64,000 nucleotides of DNA from an uncultured Pirellulales bacterium (GTDB lineage Bacteria; Planctomycetota; Planctomycetia; Pirellulales; Thermoguttaceae). The notes beneath the pieces are model-generated. The model saw only the letters and a list, made by a program, of their open reading frames with translations. It ran no database searches and was not told the origin of the DNA. The translations under genes and the position numbers were made by a program. Every line of letters starts with the position of its first letter. The first letter of the stretch is position 1. Shown one piece after another: positions 46,133 through 54,178 of this stretch. The stretch spans positions 92,993-156,992 of the forward strand of contig CALLPE010000024.1 in NCBI GenBank assembly GCA_938015445.1. The letters run 5' to 3'.

Positions 46133-47485
46133 CTATCGCCCATCCCACCAAGCGTCCAGCCGCTGGCGGAGTTGTTTGACCAAGTCGGGTTTCTCGGGAG
46201 CCAAGTCGCGGTTTTCGTGCGGATCGTTGCGCAGGTGGTAAAGCTCGGGCCGGGCAGCTTCTCCCTCGGTGGCCGGCACGATCAGTTTCCACCAGCCGCT
46301 AATCGTCCAGCGGTACTGGAGGCTGCGTGTCGGGTTGTCCACGTCGGCCACGTCGTGCGAGTATATTTCGCCGTAGATGGTGTCGCGTTGGCTCAGGGCT
46401 GCGGCATCCAACAGGTTCACGCCGGGGAGCTTTTCCGGCGCGGGCAACCCACACGCTGCCAGAATCGTCGGCACGATGTCGATACTGCTGGCCAGCGTCT
46501 GCTCGTCGCGTTTGGGGGCGATCCGTCCAGGCAGCGACAGCATGATCGGCGTGCGGATGCCTCCTTCGTAAACCGACCGTTTGGAACGCGGAGCGAACTG
46601 GTTGGGACGCTTGGGGTCTTGAATCCAACCGTTGTCGCAGATGAACACCACCAAGGTCTCTTGCCGCAGCGATTCCTTCTCCAAAAAATCGAGCAACTCG
46701 CCGCAGGTCTGGTCGAACCACTCGCACATGGCGTAATATCGGGCGACCGATTCGCTGTCGGTCAGCTTCAGGTAGCGGTCGAGCATTTTTGGCGGGGGGT
46801 TGTGGGGTGTGTGAGGCATCATTGGAGCGTACCACAGCAAGAATGGCTTGCCATCGGCTTTCGCTTGGCCGATGAACTGGAAGACCGGTTCCAATCCCTG
46901 CCGGCCGATGGTCAGTCCCGCGTCGCCATGGCGGCCGCCGCGCTGCGGGTCGCCGTGGGTCATTCCAGCCGTAAAACCACCCCGGCTGTAACTGCCCTCC
47001 CACCACTTGCCGCTTTGAAAAGAAACGTAACCCCCAGCCCCAAGCAACCGCGGCAAAGTAGGGTGCTCCTCGATACGCCGAATGAGCGTCTCGTAATATC
47101 GGGCGAACTGTGGATGTTTGCGCCCTGCGATCCCAGTGGCTTTGGCGTCGGGCAGTTGCGGGTCGTTGCCAGTGATGCCATGCTGATGAGGGTACAGCCC
47201 GGTAATCAATGTCGCCAATGATGGCCGACACAGACTGCTCGTCACATACCCGCGGGTGAAGGTCAACGAACTGTTTGCCAGCCGGTCGAGGTTCGGCGTG
47301 CGTATCGCCGGGTGCCCCATGAAACCAAAGTCCGTCCAGCCCTGATCGTCGGAGATTATAAGCACAACGTTCAAGGGCTTGACGTGTTTGCCGGTCGACT
47401 CGGCTTCTGCGCCGGCCAAGCACCCACCGGCCAGCCAAAGGCCAGAAAACAAAACGACCGCAAACGTACTGTTGAAGCTGACCAT
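46133..47485 (-). CDS. Secreted sulfatase
   Basis: The 450-residue protein has a signal peptide (about 1-27) and the sulfatase fold: the metal-binding Asp pair in ISDDQGWTDFG (residues 46-47), and the formylglycine site C86 in SSLCRPSLATLITGLYPHQHG. Further blocks are ICDNGWIQDP near residue 278 and SVYEGGIRTPIMLSLPG. The cysteine is converted to formylglycine by a maturing enzyme, after which the protein removes sulfate esters from sugars. The core reads C-R-P-S-L, with Leu where the usual C-x-P-x-R has Arg. The gene is upstream of the secreted beta-helix gene on the same strand. Confidence 0.92.
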   Translation of the reverse strand: MVSFNSTFAVVLFSGLWLAGGCLAGAEAESTGKHVKPLNVVLIISDDQGWTDFGFMGHPAIRTPNLDRLANSSLTFTRGYVTSSLCRPSLATLITGLYPHQHGITGNDPQLPDAKATGIAGRKHPQFARYYETLIRRIEEHPTLPRLLGAGGYVSFQSGKWWEGSYSRGGFTAGMTHGDPQRGGRHGDAGLTIGRQGLEPVFQFIGQAKADGKPFLLWYAPMMPHTPHNPPPKMLDRYLKLTDSESVARYYAMCEWFDQTCGELLDFLEKESLRQETLVVFICDNGWIQDPKRPNQFAPRSKRSVYEGGIRTPIMLSLPGRIAPKRDEQTLASSIDIVPTILAACGLPAPEKLPGVNLLDAAALSQRDTIYGEIYSHDVADVDNPTRSLQYRWTISGWWKLIVPATEGEAARPELYHLRNDPHENRDLAPEKPDLVKQLRQRLDAWWDGR

Positions 47486-47916
47486 TAGGAAGTGCCTTTC
47501 GGAAAGCGATTATTCGCAGTGCTTGTATTTGCAGTGCTTGGCTTCTGGTTGTCGCTGCTGCGGCGAGAATAGTATGCCGCGGCAGGTGTTGTCAACGCGT
47601 GCACGACAGGCGGCCCCCCCTTGAAGGTCTATCCTTTTCCGCCTGCAACGCGAACGTATGCGGCCCGATAGACTCTACTGGCTCAAGCGCTGCGGTTGCG
47701 CTGTGCGCCGCAGCTCAGCAATGCCGCAACGTTGTGGTAGAATGGTCGAGCGTTCACGACGGTCTTGCTCTTGGTAAAATGATTTGGTGCAGACGGTTGC
47801 CATAACGTGTCCGGTCGAAACCGCGCCACAGGGCGCTAACTAGCACAAAGCCGCGCTACAGCGCGTTAACCGAGAGCAGTTGTCTTTGTAGGGCTGAGCT
47901 AGCACCCAATCAAGCG
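47486..47916. other. Divergent region between sulfatase and aat genes
   Basis: The roughly 430 bases have no convincing gene. They separate two divergently transcribed genes and should carry promoters for both. A pair of 30-base imperfect repeats (47821-47880) occupies the aat side. Confidence 0.6.
47821..47880. repeat. Two 30-bp imperfect tandem copies
   Basis: Units 47821-47850 and 47851-47880 share CCGCGC, ACAG, GCG and TAAC at matching positions. They lie about 40-100 bases before the aat start. Confidence 0.7.
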
Positions 47917-48582
47917 ATGCCCATTTTGCCCCCTTCGCGCTACTTTCCGCCCGCCGAGACGGTCGACGGCGACGGCCTTGTAGGCTTCGGCGGAAAACTC
48001 ACTCCCGACTGGTTGTTGGATGCCTATCGTCACGGGATTTTTCCGTGGCCGACTTCGGACCCGCGTGCGCCGATACCGTGGTGGTCGCCGGACCCTCGGG
48101 CGATTATCGAATTCGAACTTTTCCATGTGCCGCGGCGGTTGCAGCGGATCATTCGGCAGCGAAAGTTCGAGGTCACTTTCGACCGCGATTTTGCCGGCGT
48201 GATTCAGGGCTGTGCAACGGCTGGCAATCGCCGCGGACAAACTTGGCTTATTCCTCAAATGGTGGCAGCTTACCAGCGTTTGCACGACCTGGGCTTCGCC
48301 CACAGCGTAGAAGCGTGGTACCAAGGACAACTGGCCGGTGGAGTTTATGGGGTGGCCATCGGCGGTTTGTTCTCGGCCGAGTCGATGTTTTATCGCGTTT
48401 CCAATGCTTCCAACGTGGCTTTGGCGACCTTGGTAGAACACTTGCGACAACAGGGCTATGTACTGCTCGACATCCAACAGCTCACTCCGCACACGGCCCG
48501 GTTGGGGGCAATTGAAATTCCGCGCCGCCAGTACCTCCGTCGCCTGGCCGAAGCATTGGAACTGCCGGTGAGCTTCTCGTGA
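47917..48582 (+). CDS. aat: Leucyl/phenylalanyl-tRNA-protein transferase
   Basis: The 221-residue protein matches the Aat family across its length: FPPAETVDGDGLVGFGGKL, LLDAYRHGIFPWP, PIPWWSPDPRAIIE, TWLIPQMVAAYQRLHDLGFAHSVE (in parts), LAGGVYGVAIGGLFSAESMF and VLLDIQQLTPHTARLGAIEI. It adds Leu or Phe to the N-terminus of proteins bearing Arg or Lys ends, marking them for ClpAP degradation (N-degron pathway). The start at ATG 47917 fits family length, which puts the initial PPS/FPP block at the right distance. Confidence 0.95.
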   Translation: MPILPPSRYFPPAETVDGDGLVGFGGKLTPDWLLDAYRHGIFPWPTSDPRAPIPWWSPDPRAIIEFELFHVPRRLQRIIRQRKFEVTFDRDFAGVIQGCATAGNRRGQTWLIPQMVAAYQRLHDLGFAHSVEAWYQGQLAGGVYGVAIGGLFSAESMFYRVSNASNVALATLVEHLRQQGYVLLDIQQLTPHTARLGAIEIPRRQYLRRLAEALELPVSFS

Positions 48583-48842
48583 GCTTGCCGGCCCGGCGAG
48601 CATCTGCTAAGCCGTCTCGATTATGCGCCCGAAACACTAACTGCAAACGAACCGCAAACGCAAGGTCCAGCGATGGGTCCGTCGGCCGGCGTGTTGCGCA
48701 GACTGCTGGCTCGGCAGGGGGATAAGCCGTGCGGGTGGTTGCTTTATTGTCGGACGCCGCTGTATGTTTGAGCTCGTGTGGATGTTTGAGCTCGTTTGGC
48801 GACGGCCTTCCCATTTCAGCTAAACACGAAAGGTGCAGGCTG

Positions 48843-50165
48843 ATGTCTCTGCCGCGAAAATTCCCCGCGTCTTGCGGACTGGCGATCCTAGCGATTGCGG
48901 CCTTGGTCGGAGCGGCGCTTGCCGGCGGACATATCGAGCCGGCACTGAAGGCCGGCATCATCAAGCTTGTGCAACTGGGCTGGGAAAAGCCAAGCGATGC
49001 CTTCGAGCAATCCCAAAAACTGTACAAAGACCTGGAAGCTCAGTTTCCCGGCAACGCCACCCTGGATTATGCCTACGCTCTGGTTCAACTGAAGCGATTT
49101 CGCTATGCGGAAGCGGCGCGGGCCATCGAAAAGGCTGTGGCAGTTGACAAGCAAAATCTAACGCTGCTGAAGCTCCGCTGTTGGTTGGCAGGGGTTTCGC
49201 GGCAATACGACGTTGTGCTTAAAGACCTGGAGCGCATAGCCGACCTGTTGGCGGTCGCTGCCGGCGACCAGTCCAAGCCGAAACAGGACGCCGAGTCCCA
49301 ACAGACCGCACGCCTTGAAACCGTTCAGTTTTTGGGCCGGGTGTATGGTTTTCTGGAAGGCCCGGGAAGCAGCGGGGTAGATGCTTTGCAGCGCGCCAAA
49401 ACCCGGCAGTACATCAGCGATCGGCTCGACGCACCGCAACGCGCGGCGTTCGACGAGGCCAGCCGCACCGTACGCGAACAGTTGTCCGCATTGGAAAAGG
49501 AAATCGCCGAAAAAACTGCGGAAAACCAGAAGCAGGCAGCCAAGCTGCGCCAAGAAACCCTGGAGCAACTATCTCGACAGGCCGAGTTGTTGCGCGGCGA
49601 GATCGCCACTGCCGAATCGCGCAACCAGCGTCTGAAGGAACAACTGGACGCAGAGACGGAAAAACTCGAACGACAGCGGCGCGAAATCTCTTTCAAAATG
49701 CAACGCATCGATGACGAAGCCCGGCCGCTTCGCAGCGAGATACGAGCACTGGACTTGCGTATTGGCACATTGCTGGAGCAGGCAGACCGCGAAAAAGACC
49801 CCAACACGCGCAATCGCCTGCTGCATGAGGCTGCGATGTGGCGCGCCACTCGCGACGCTCGGCTGGCCGTGCTCGACCGCCTGAGCCGCCAGTTGGCTGC
49901 ATATGAGGCAGAAATGGTCTCGCTGAAGCAGCGTATTGCGGCGGCCATTGCACGCTATCAACGGAGCATTACGCCCATCGAGCCGTTGCTAAAGAACCTG
50001 GAGCGGACTGAGCGCGAGGCGCACAGGCTGCGGCGCGAGCCGGTTACCGGCCGCAATGCGGAAGTGGCAAATCTCGAAAACCGTGCAGCGGCATTCACCA
50101 CCTATGTGCCGCTGCCGATCTCGCTGGAGGACGAGCGGCAGGTGCTAATGGAAAAACTACGCTAA
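48843..50165 (+). CDS. Secreted coiled-coil protein with TPR-like N-terminus
   Basis: The start at ATG 48843 (MSLPRKFPASCG), with AAAGG upstream, opens a signal peptide (about 1-26, AILAIAALVGAALAGG). An in-frame start at 48729 is rejected. The 440-residue protein has a TPR-like helical region (about 30-130; LDYAYALVQLKRFRYAEAARAI). From about 200 to 400 there is a long heptad-rich coiled coil (KEIAEKTAENQKQAAKLRQE and TLEQLSRQAELLRGEIATAE). No enzyme motif is seen. The position after aat gives no clue to function. A structural or scaffolding role in the periplasm or on the cell surface is inferred only. Confidence 0.75.
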   Translation: MSLPRKFPASCGLAILAIAALVGAALAGGHIEPALKAGIIKLVQLGWEKPSDAFEQSQKLYKDLEAQFPGNATLDYAYALVQLKRFRYAEAARAIEKAVAVDKQNLTLLKLRCWLAGVSRQYDVVLKDLERIADLLAVAAGDQSKPKQDAESQQTARLETVQFLGRVYGFLEGPGSSGVDALQRAKTRQYISDRLDAPQRAAFDEASRTVREQLSALEKEIAEKTAENQKQAAKLRQETLEQLSRQAELLRGEIATAESRNQRLKEQLDAETEKLERQRREISFKMQRIDDEARPLRSEIRALDLRIGTLLEQADREKDPNTRNRLLHEAAMWRATRDARLAVLDRLSRQLAAYEAEMVSLKQRIAAAIARYQRSITPIEPLLKNLERTEREAHRLRREPVTGRNAEVANLENRAAAFTTYVPLPISLEDERQVLMEKLR

Positions 50166-50512
50166 CGCATCGGGAACAACGGGCGCCAGAGGGGTGCGCT
50201 ACACAAAGGGAACGTTCAGGTAGATTTGACAACGTCGGTGGTATCTCGACGAGTCATCCACTGGCAGCACTGGCGCACCGCCGAGTAGACGGCGGCATTG
50301 CAGGGTTCTATCGCCGGAGATCGGAGTTAGCGCCGGGGATTTCCGGCAAGCCGACAAGCGGTCGCCGGGTAAAGCATAATCGGGTTGGCACGAAAAGTCG
50401 CTTTGCGTGATTGGCTCCTTTTGATATACTGCTTGATATACTGCACCAGTGGTAGTAGCCAATCTACCACGTGGGATGTATCGCCACCGCAGTTGTTGAA
50501 AGGATCAGGCCC
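50166..50512. other. Intergenic region with 12-bp duplication before the BI-1 gene
   Basis: The roughly 347 bases have no gene-like frame. A perfect 12-base tandem duplication (50421-50444) carrying TATACT twice lies about 70-90 bases before the BI-1 start and may contain its promoter. Confidence 0.6.
50421..50444 (+). promoter_or_regulatory. Perfect 12-bp duplication carrying two TATACT hexamers
   Basis: TTGATATACTGC occurs twice in a row (50421-50432 and 50433-50444). Each copy holds TATACT, a good match to a -10 hexamer, so the duplication doubles a possible promoter element upstream of the gene at 50513. No well-spaced -35 was identified. Confidence 0.45.
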
Positions 50513-51229
50513 ATGAGTCAATACGAGCGTTCGTATCCGCAATCGGTGGATGTATTTGCCGTCGAGGCCAGCAGCGAAGACCGCGCCCGTTTTATCACCA
50601 ACACCTACCTGCACCTGACCGGGGCGGTTGGCTTGTTCATGTTGCTGGAAGTGGTCTTGCTGAACATTCCCGGCATCGAACGGCTTGTGGCCACAATGCT
50701 CAGCGGCCGGCAAAGTTGGCTCATCGTGCTGGCGCTGTTCATGGTGGTAAGCTGGGTGGCCAATGCTTGGGCTAGCTCGGCCATTAGCCCGGTAACGCAA
50801 TACGCCGGGCTGCTGCTGTATGTTGTAGCACAAGCGGTGATCTTTGTGCCGCTGTTGTACATTGCGCGGGCGATCGATCCGGAAATCATCACAGCGGCGG
50901 CTTTGACGACCTGCGGACTGTTTGTGGCATTGACAGGGGTAGTGTTCATCACGCGGAAGGATTTTTCCTTCTTGCGGGCGGTACTGATCTTCGGCGGCTT
51001 TGCCGCGCTGGGGCTGATCGTCGCCGCCTTGGTTTTTGGCTTCTCTTTGGGTCCGATTTTCACCTACGCGATGATCGCCTTCGCTTGCGGATACATACTG
51101 TATGATACGTCGAACGTGTTGTACCACTACCGCATCGGACAACACGTGGCCGCGGCTCTGGCGCTGTTTGCTTCCGTAGCACTGCTGTTCTGGTACGTGC
51201 TGCAACTGTTTCTGTCGCGCCGGCGGTAG
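50513..51229 (+). CDS. Bax inhibitor-1/YccA family membrane protein
   Basis: The start at ATG 50513 (MSQYERSYPQ) has AAAGGATC upstream; a GTG at 50471 in the same frame is rejected. The 238-residue protein has about seven membrane segments, including FITNTYLHLTGAVGLFMLLE and the C-terminal GPIFTYAMIAFACGYILYD segment, which contains conserved aspartate and tyrosine positions of the TMBIM/YccA family. Members act as cation-leak channels or membrane stress modulators; in bacteria the role is unsettled. It is followed by the convergent AGT-endonuclease V fusion gene. Confidence 0.9.
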   Translation: MSQYERSYPQSVDVFAVEASSEDRARFITNTYLHLTGAVGLFMLLEVVLLNIPGIERLVATMLSGRQSWLIVLALFMVVSWVANAWASSAISPVTQYAGLLLYVVAQAVIFVPLLYIARAIDPEIITAAALTTCGLFVALTGVVFITRKDFSFLRAVLIFGGFAALGLIVAALVFGFSLGPIFTYAMIAFACGYILYDTSNVLYHYRIGQHVAAALALFASVALLFWYVLQLFLSRRR

Positions 51230-51281
51230 CGAGCAAAGATCCTCTGCCAAGTAGATGCCTTGCGACGTATTTGTATCGCGA

Positions 51282-52268
51282 TCACTGTGACTGTCGCTTG
51301 GCTGCTTGCCGGCACAGGCGGTCGGCCCAGTAGAGCGGTTCCGGCAGCCGGCGCCCCTGGAGCATCGCTCGCACTACGGTCTGGCAGAAATGCAGATCGC
51401 ATTTGTGGCCGGGGGAGATGAAGATCGGGCGTCGGCTGCGCGGGGTCGTCCGCAGCGCCAGTCCCACTAGCCGACCTTCGTGAACCACGCTTCTGGCCTC
51501 GCCGCAGTCCATTTCGCCGATATCAACCTTACCGCACAGCAGGCTCTTAGTGACTCCCACGGTGGTCAGACCGGTCAACACGCCCAGATGCGAGGCTATT
51601 CCGGCGTGGCGCTGGTGCAACACACCGCTGCCATCGACTAGCACCACATCGGCCAACTGCCCTGCGCGGCGCGCCTTTTCGATCGCCGCCAGCAACGGCG
51701 GCAGTTCCCGAAAGCCCAGAAAACTGGTGATGTACGGGAACACCACCTTACAGCGCACAGTGGTCGACCATCGCAATTGACCGGTGTGAAAGTCAACCAG
51801 CGCATAGCTGGCCACTGCTTCGTACTCGGAGGGGTACGCCACATCTACCCCCGCCAGCGTTACCGGCATATTTTCGCGCGGACACAAGACGATGCGTTCG
51901 GCTAACAAGAGCTGCACACGGCGCAACCGGTCCAGCGGTCGCCGACTACGAAAATCTCGGTAGCCGAAGCGGTCCATCGCGATGCGGCCTCCTTCCAGCA
52001 CGATTCCTTCTTCGGCCAGACGCTTGATTTTCTCCTCCAGCGGGCCGATATAACCGCCCAGTTCTCCCCTGGCACGAACTACCCGGTGGCACACGCACCG
52101 TCGGTCGTGTTCGTGATGCAACAAAAAATGACCTACCCAGCGAACCGCCTGTGGGCTGCCCAGCGCTTCGGCCAGATCCATGCACGTGGTCGCCCGGCCC
52201 GGCGGGACTTGGGCCAGCAGCTTGCGCAAGTGGCTGCGCAGGTCGGGTAGTGGAGGCAGTTTTTCCAT
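51282..52268 (-). CDS. Alkyltransferase-like domain fused to endonuclease V
   Basis: The 328-residue protein joins two DNA-repair domains. Residues about 1-105 resemble the DNA-binding domain of O6-alkylguanine-DNA alkyltransferases (QVPPGRATTCMDLAEALGSP, then QAVRWVGHFLLHHEHDRRCV). The active-site motif reads V59-C60-H61-R62-V, so the acceptor Cys is kept but the usual preceding Pro is a Val. Residues about 115-320 match endonuclease V: GVDVAYP (D142), FLGFRELPPLL (E188), VVLVDGSGVLHQRHAGIASH (D212) and ISPGHK. D142/E188/D212 fit the expected metal-binding set. EndoV cuts near deaminated bases such as inosine. A fusion of this type is known in the archaeon Ferroplasma acidarmanus. Whether the AGT half is active here is uncertain. 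Confidence 0.9.
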   Translation of the reverse strand: MEKLPPLPDLRSHLRKLLAQVPPGRATTCMDLAEALGSPQAVRWVGHFLLHHEHDRRCVCHRVVRARGELGGYIGPLEEKIKRLAEEGIVLEGGRIAMDRFGYRDFRSRRPLDRLRRVQLLLAERIVLCPRENMPVTLAGVDVAYPSEYEAVASYALVDFHTGQLRWSTTVRCKVVFPYITSFLGFRELPPLLAAIEKARRAGQLADVVLVDGSGVLHQRHAGIASHLGVLTGLTTVGVTKSLLCGKVDIGEMDCGEARSVVHEGRLVGLALRTTPRSRRPIFISPGHKCDLHFCQTVVRAMLQGRRLPEPLYWADRLCRQAAKRQSQ

Positions 52269-52495
52269 CTGCTCTCAGCGTAGTTCGCAGTGCCGTGCAT
52301 TTAGTCAGGCTGTTCGGACCGTATCAGCCTGCGGCAGAGTCCGAAAAACTTCACGTCTATTATGGAGAATGTATAATACAGTAAGCGGGCACCAGGCAAA
52401 AAGGCGGCTGTCGCTTGCGGTTACACCGCGCTCCGACAGTCTGTAATAAAAGGCCCTTGCTTCGCTTAACCGGAACTTGGGGGGCACGATGGTCC
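52269..52495. other. Divergent region with a TATAAT box
   Basis: The 227 bases lie between the fused repair gene and the zinc-ribbon/GYF gene. No gene is seen. A perfect TATAAT at 52372-52377 lies about 120 bases before the GYF start and is a possible -10 box; no clear -35 accompanies it. Confidence 0.5.
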
Positions 52496-53809
52496 ATGGG
52501 CATTCGCTTCTACTGTCCTAACGGACACAAACTGAATGTTAAAGAGTTTCAGGCCGGCCGCAGAGGCATCTGTCCGTATTGCGGCGCCAAAGTCCGAATT
52601 CCCTTGGAAAGTACCCGCCCAAGCTCCAAGGAGTTGCGCGCGGCGCGTCAGCCGGCTACGGCCGGGGCTGGCAAATCCTCGGCGGCAATAGCACAGCCGC
52701 CCACGTCGCAGCTTGCTGCCGGAGGGCTTGACGCCGCGGGTACCACTTCCGTGGTTACTCAGCCGGTGTCGCAGCCGCTGGGGCCGTCGGTCTTGCCCGG
52801 CGGGCAACAGGCGGCCGACCAATCGCTCCAAGCAACTCCGCTAGAACCACTGCAACCGATCGGCTCCGTCGCCCCCACGCAGCCGAAAGGATTTATATCG
52901 GCCCCATTGACCGATGCGCAGGCAGCGTCGGCCAAACAATCTTTCGGGACGCCGGCCGGCGCTGGGCCGAGTGGCGTAGAGCCGGGCGGCACCGGTGCAT
53001 TCGTCACGCAACCAGCTCCCACTCTAACACAATTGGCACCGCAGAGTTCGCCATATGCACCAGCGACTGGCATGGGGACGCCCGCTTACGGAGCGGCAAT
53101 GGCCGGTTACAGCTCGCAGCCAACCGCCGGCCCAGCAGTCGCGGCCATGGGGGGAACATACGGTGCAGCACCGGCATCTATGCTCGCTGGGCAGCCAGGA
53201 GCAGGCGTGTCAGCAGCGGCCGATCCGCTGACCGAAGCGGGCGACGTGGTGTGGTACGTCCGCCCACCTTCCGGCGGCCAGTACGGCCCGGCCACACGCG
53301 AGATAATGCGAACTTGGCTGGCCGAGGGTCGGATAAGCGCTGATTCGCTAGTGTGGCGCGAAGGGTGGCGCGACTGGCAAGCCGCCGGCAGCGTATTTCC
53401 CCAATTGGTCGCGGCCCCGGCTTTTCCGGTGTTGCAGAGCACGCTGACACCGAGTGGGCTGCCCACTTATGCTTCCGCCAAGCGGCGGTCACGCTCCACT
53501 CACGTGATCATTCTGGTATTGCTGGTAGTGGTGGTATTGATCTCGGCTGCCGTGTTTTTGTGGGTACTGTTGCAAAGCGACGCGGGAAGCGGCACTGGCC
53601 AGAGGCCGAGCGGTCGCCGCGGGACGATTCGCGCAACGTCGATAGCCGTGCATACACCTCCAGCCCTCTTATCCGCGCGACTTCATTTCGGCGCGCACCA
53701 CCGCCTCAGACCGACCAGTTCGAGTCGCTTGCGCACCAGCGAGATTTACGGACTCCTCGCCGAAATGCAGTCCACCGCAGCAGAGGAGCAACCAATCGAA
53801 TCGTCTTAA
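52496..53809 (+). CDS. Zinc-ribbon/GYF_2 membrane protein
   Basis: The 437-residue protein starts at ATG 52496. It begins with a zinc ribbon whose ligands are C7, H11, C26 and C29 (FYCPNGHKLNVK and GICPYCGAKV). A long low-complexity stretch rich in Ala, Gln, Pro and Thr runs to about residue 245. A GYF_2 domain follows (about 250-305, VWYVRPPSGGQYGP and GRISADSLVWREGWRDWQA). A membrane segment lies at about 333-360 (VIILVLLVVVVLISAAVFLW). The C-terminal tail after it lacks family features. This zinc-ribbon plus GYF plus membrane segment layout recurs in planctomycetes without a known role; GYF domains usually bind proline-rich peptides. The KAP-like NTPase gene follows about 370 bases later on the same strand. 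Confidence 0.85.
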   Translation: MGIRFYCPNGHKLNVKEFQAGRRGICPYCGAKVRIPLESTRPSSKELRAARQPATAGAGKSSAAIAQPPTSQLAAGGLDAAGTTSVVTQPVSQPLGPSVLPGGQQAADQSLQATPLEPLQPIGSVAPTQPKGFISAPLTDAQAASAKQSFGTPAGAGPSGVEPGGTGAFVTQPAPTLTQLAPQSSPYAPATGMGTPAYGAAMAGYSSQPTAGPAVAAMGGTYGAAPASMLAGQPGAGVSAAADPLTEAGDVVWYVRPPSGGQYGPATREIMRTWLAEGRISADSLVWREGWRDWQAAGSVFPQLVAAPAFPVLQSTLTPSGLPTYASAKRRSRSTHVIILVLLVVVVLISAAVFLWVLLQSDAGSGTGQRPSGRRGTIRATSIAVHTPPALLSARLHFGAHHRLRPTSSSRLRTSEIYGLLAEMQSTAAEEQPIESS

Positions 53810-54178
53810 GCTTTGGCTGCTGCGCGGAGACGACTGCGATTGATGCTCTGCGGTTGCTCGGCGCGCCGGTAATGGGCAGGGTGGCCGTCTACGAAGCGGC
53901 GAAGGCAGTCGGGTGGCGGCCTCTGGTAGAGCGCCTTCGGCAGGAGGAACAGCGGTGGGTGGTACGGCAGGAGCTAAAGCGGCGCCACAACATTGTACGA
54001 TGGCAGGTGGTGGGATGCCGGTGGTAGAACGGCTAGCAGCCACAGGTTGGGTGCCGGCCGCGAGCAGGGTGGGGGGCGCATCAAGTCAGGTGCATGGCGA
54101 CTCCATCGGTGGCGTCGTAGGAAATCGCTCTACCAATCGGCGATTTCGGCAAGCTGAAAAACTTTGTGCAGGCGAGAA
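53810..54178. other. Gap between the GYF and KAP-like genes, no gene seen
   Basis: The roughly 370 bases contain G/C-rich short frames without recognizable sequence. The GYF C-terminal tail reads less like the rest of that protein, so the possibility of a frameshift near its end was considered, but no better frame was found. Confidence 0.5.

Noticed and set aside
53353..54027. A plus-strand frame overlapping the end of the GYF gene as a missing continuation
   Set aside because: It overlaps the GYF domain in another frame and has no similarity; only a frameshift would link it, and the GYF reading has a normal stop.
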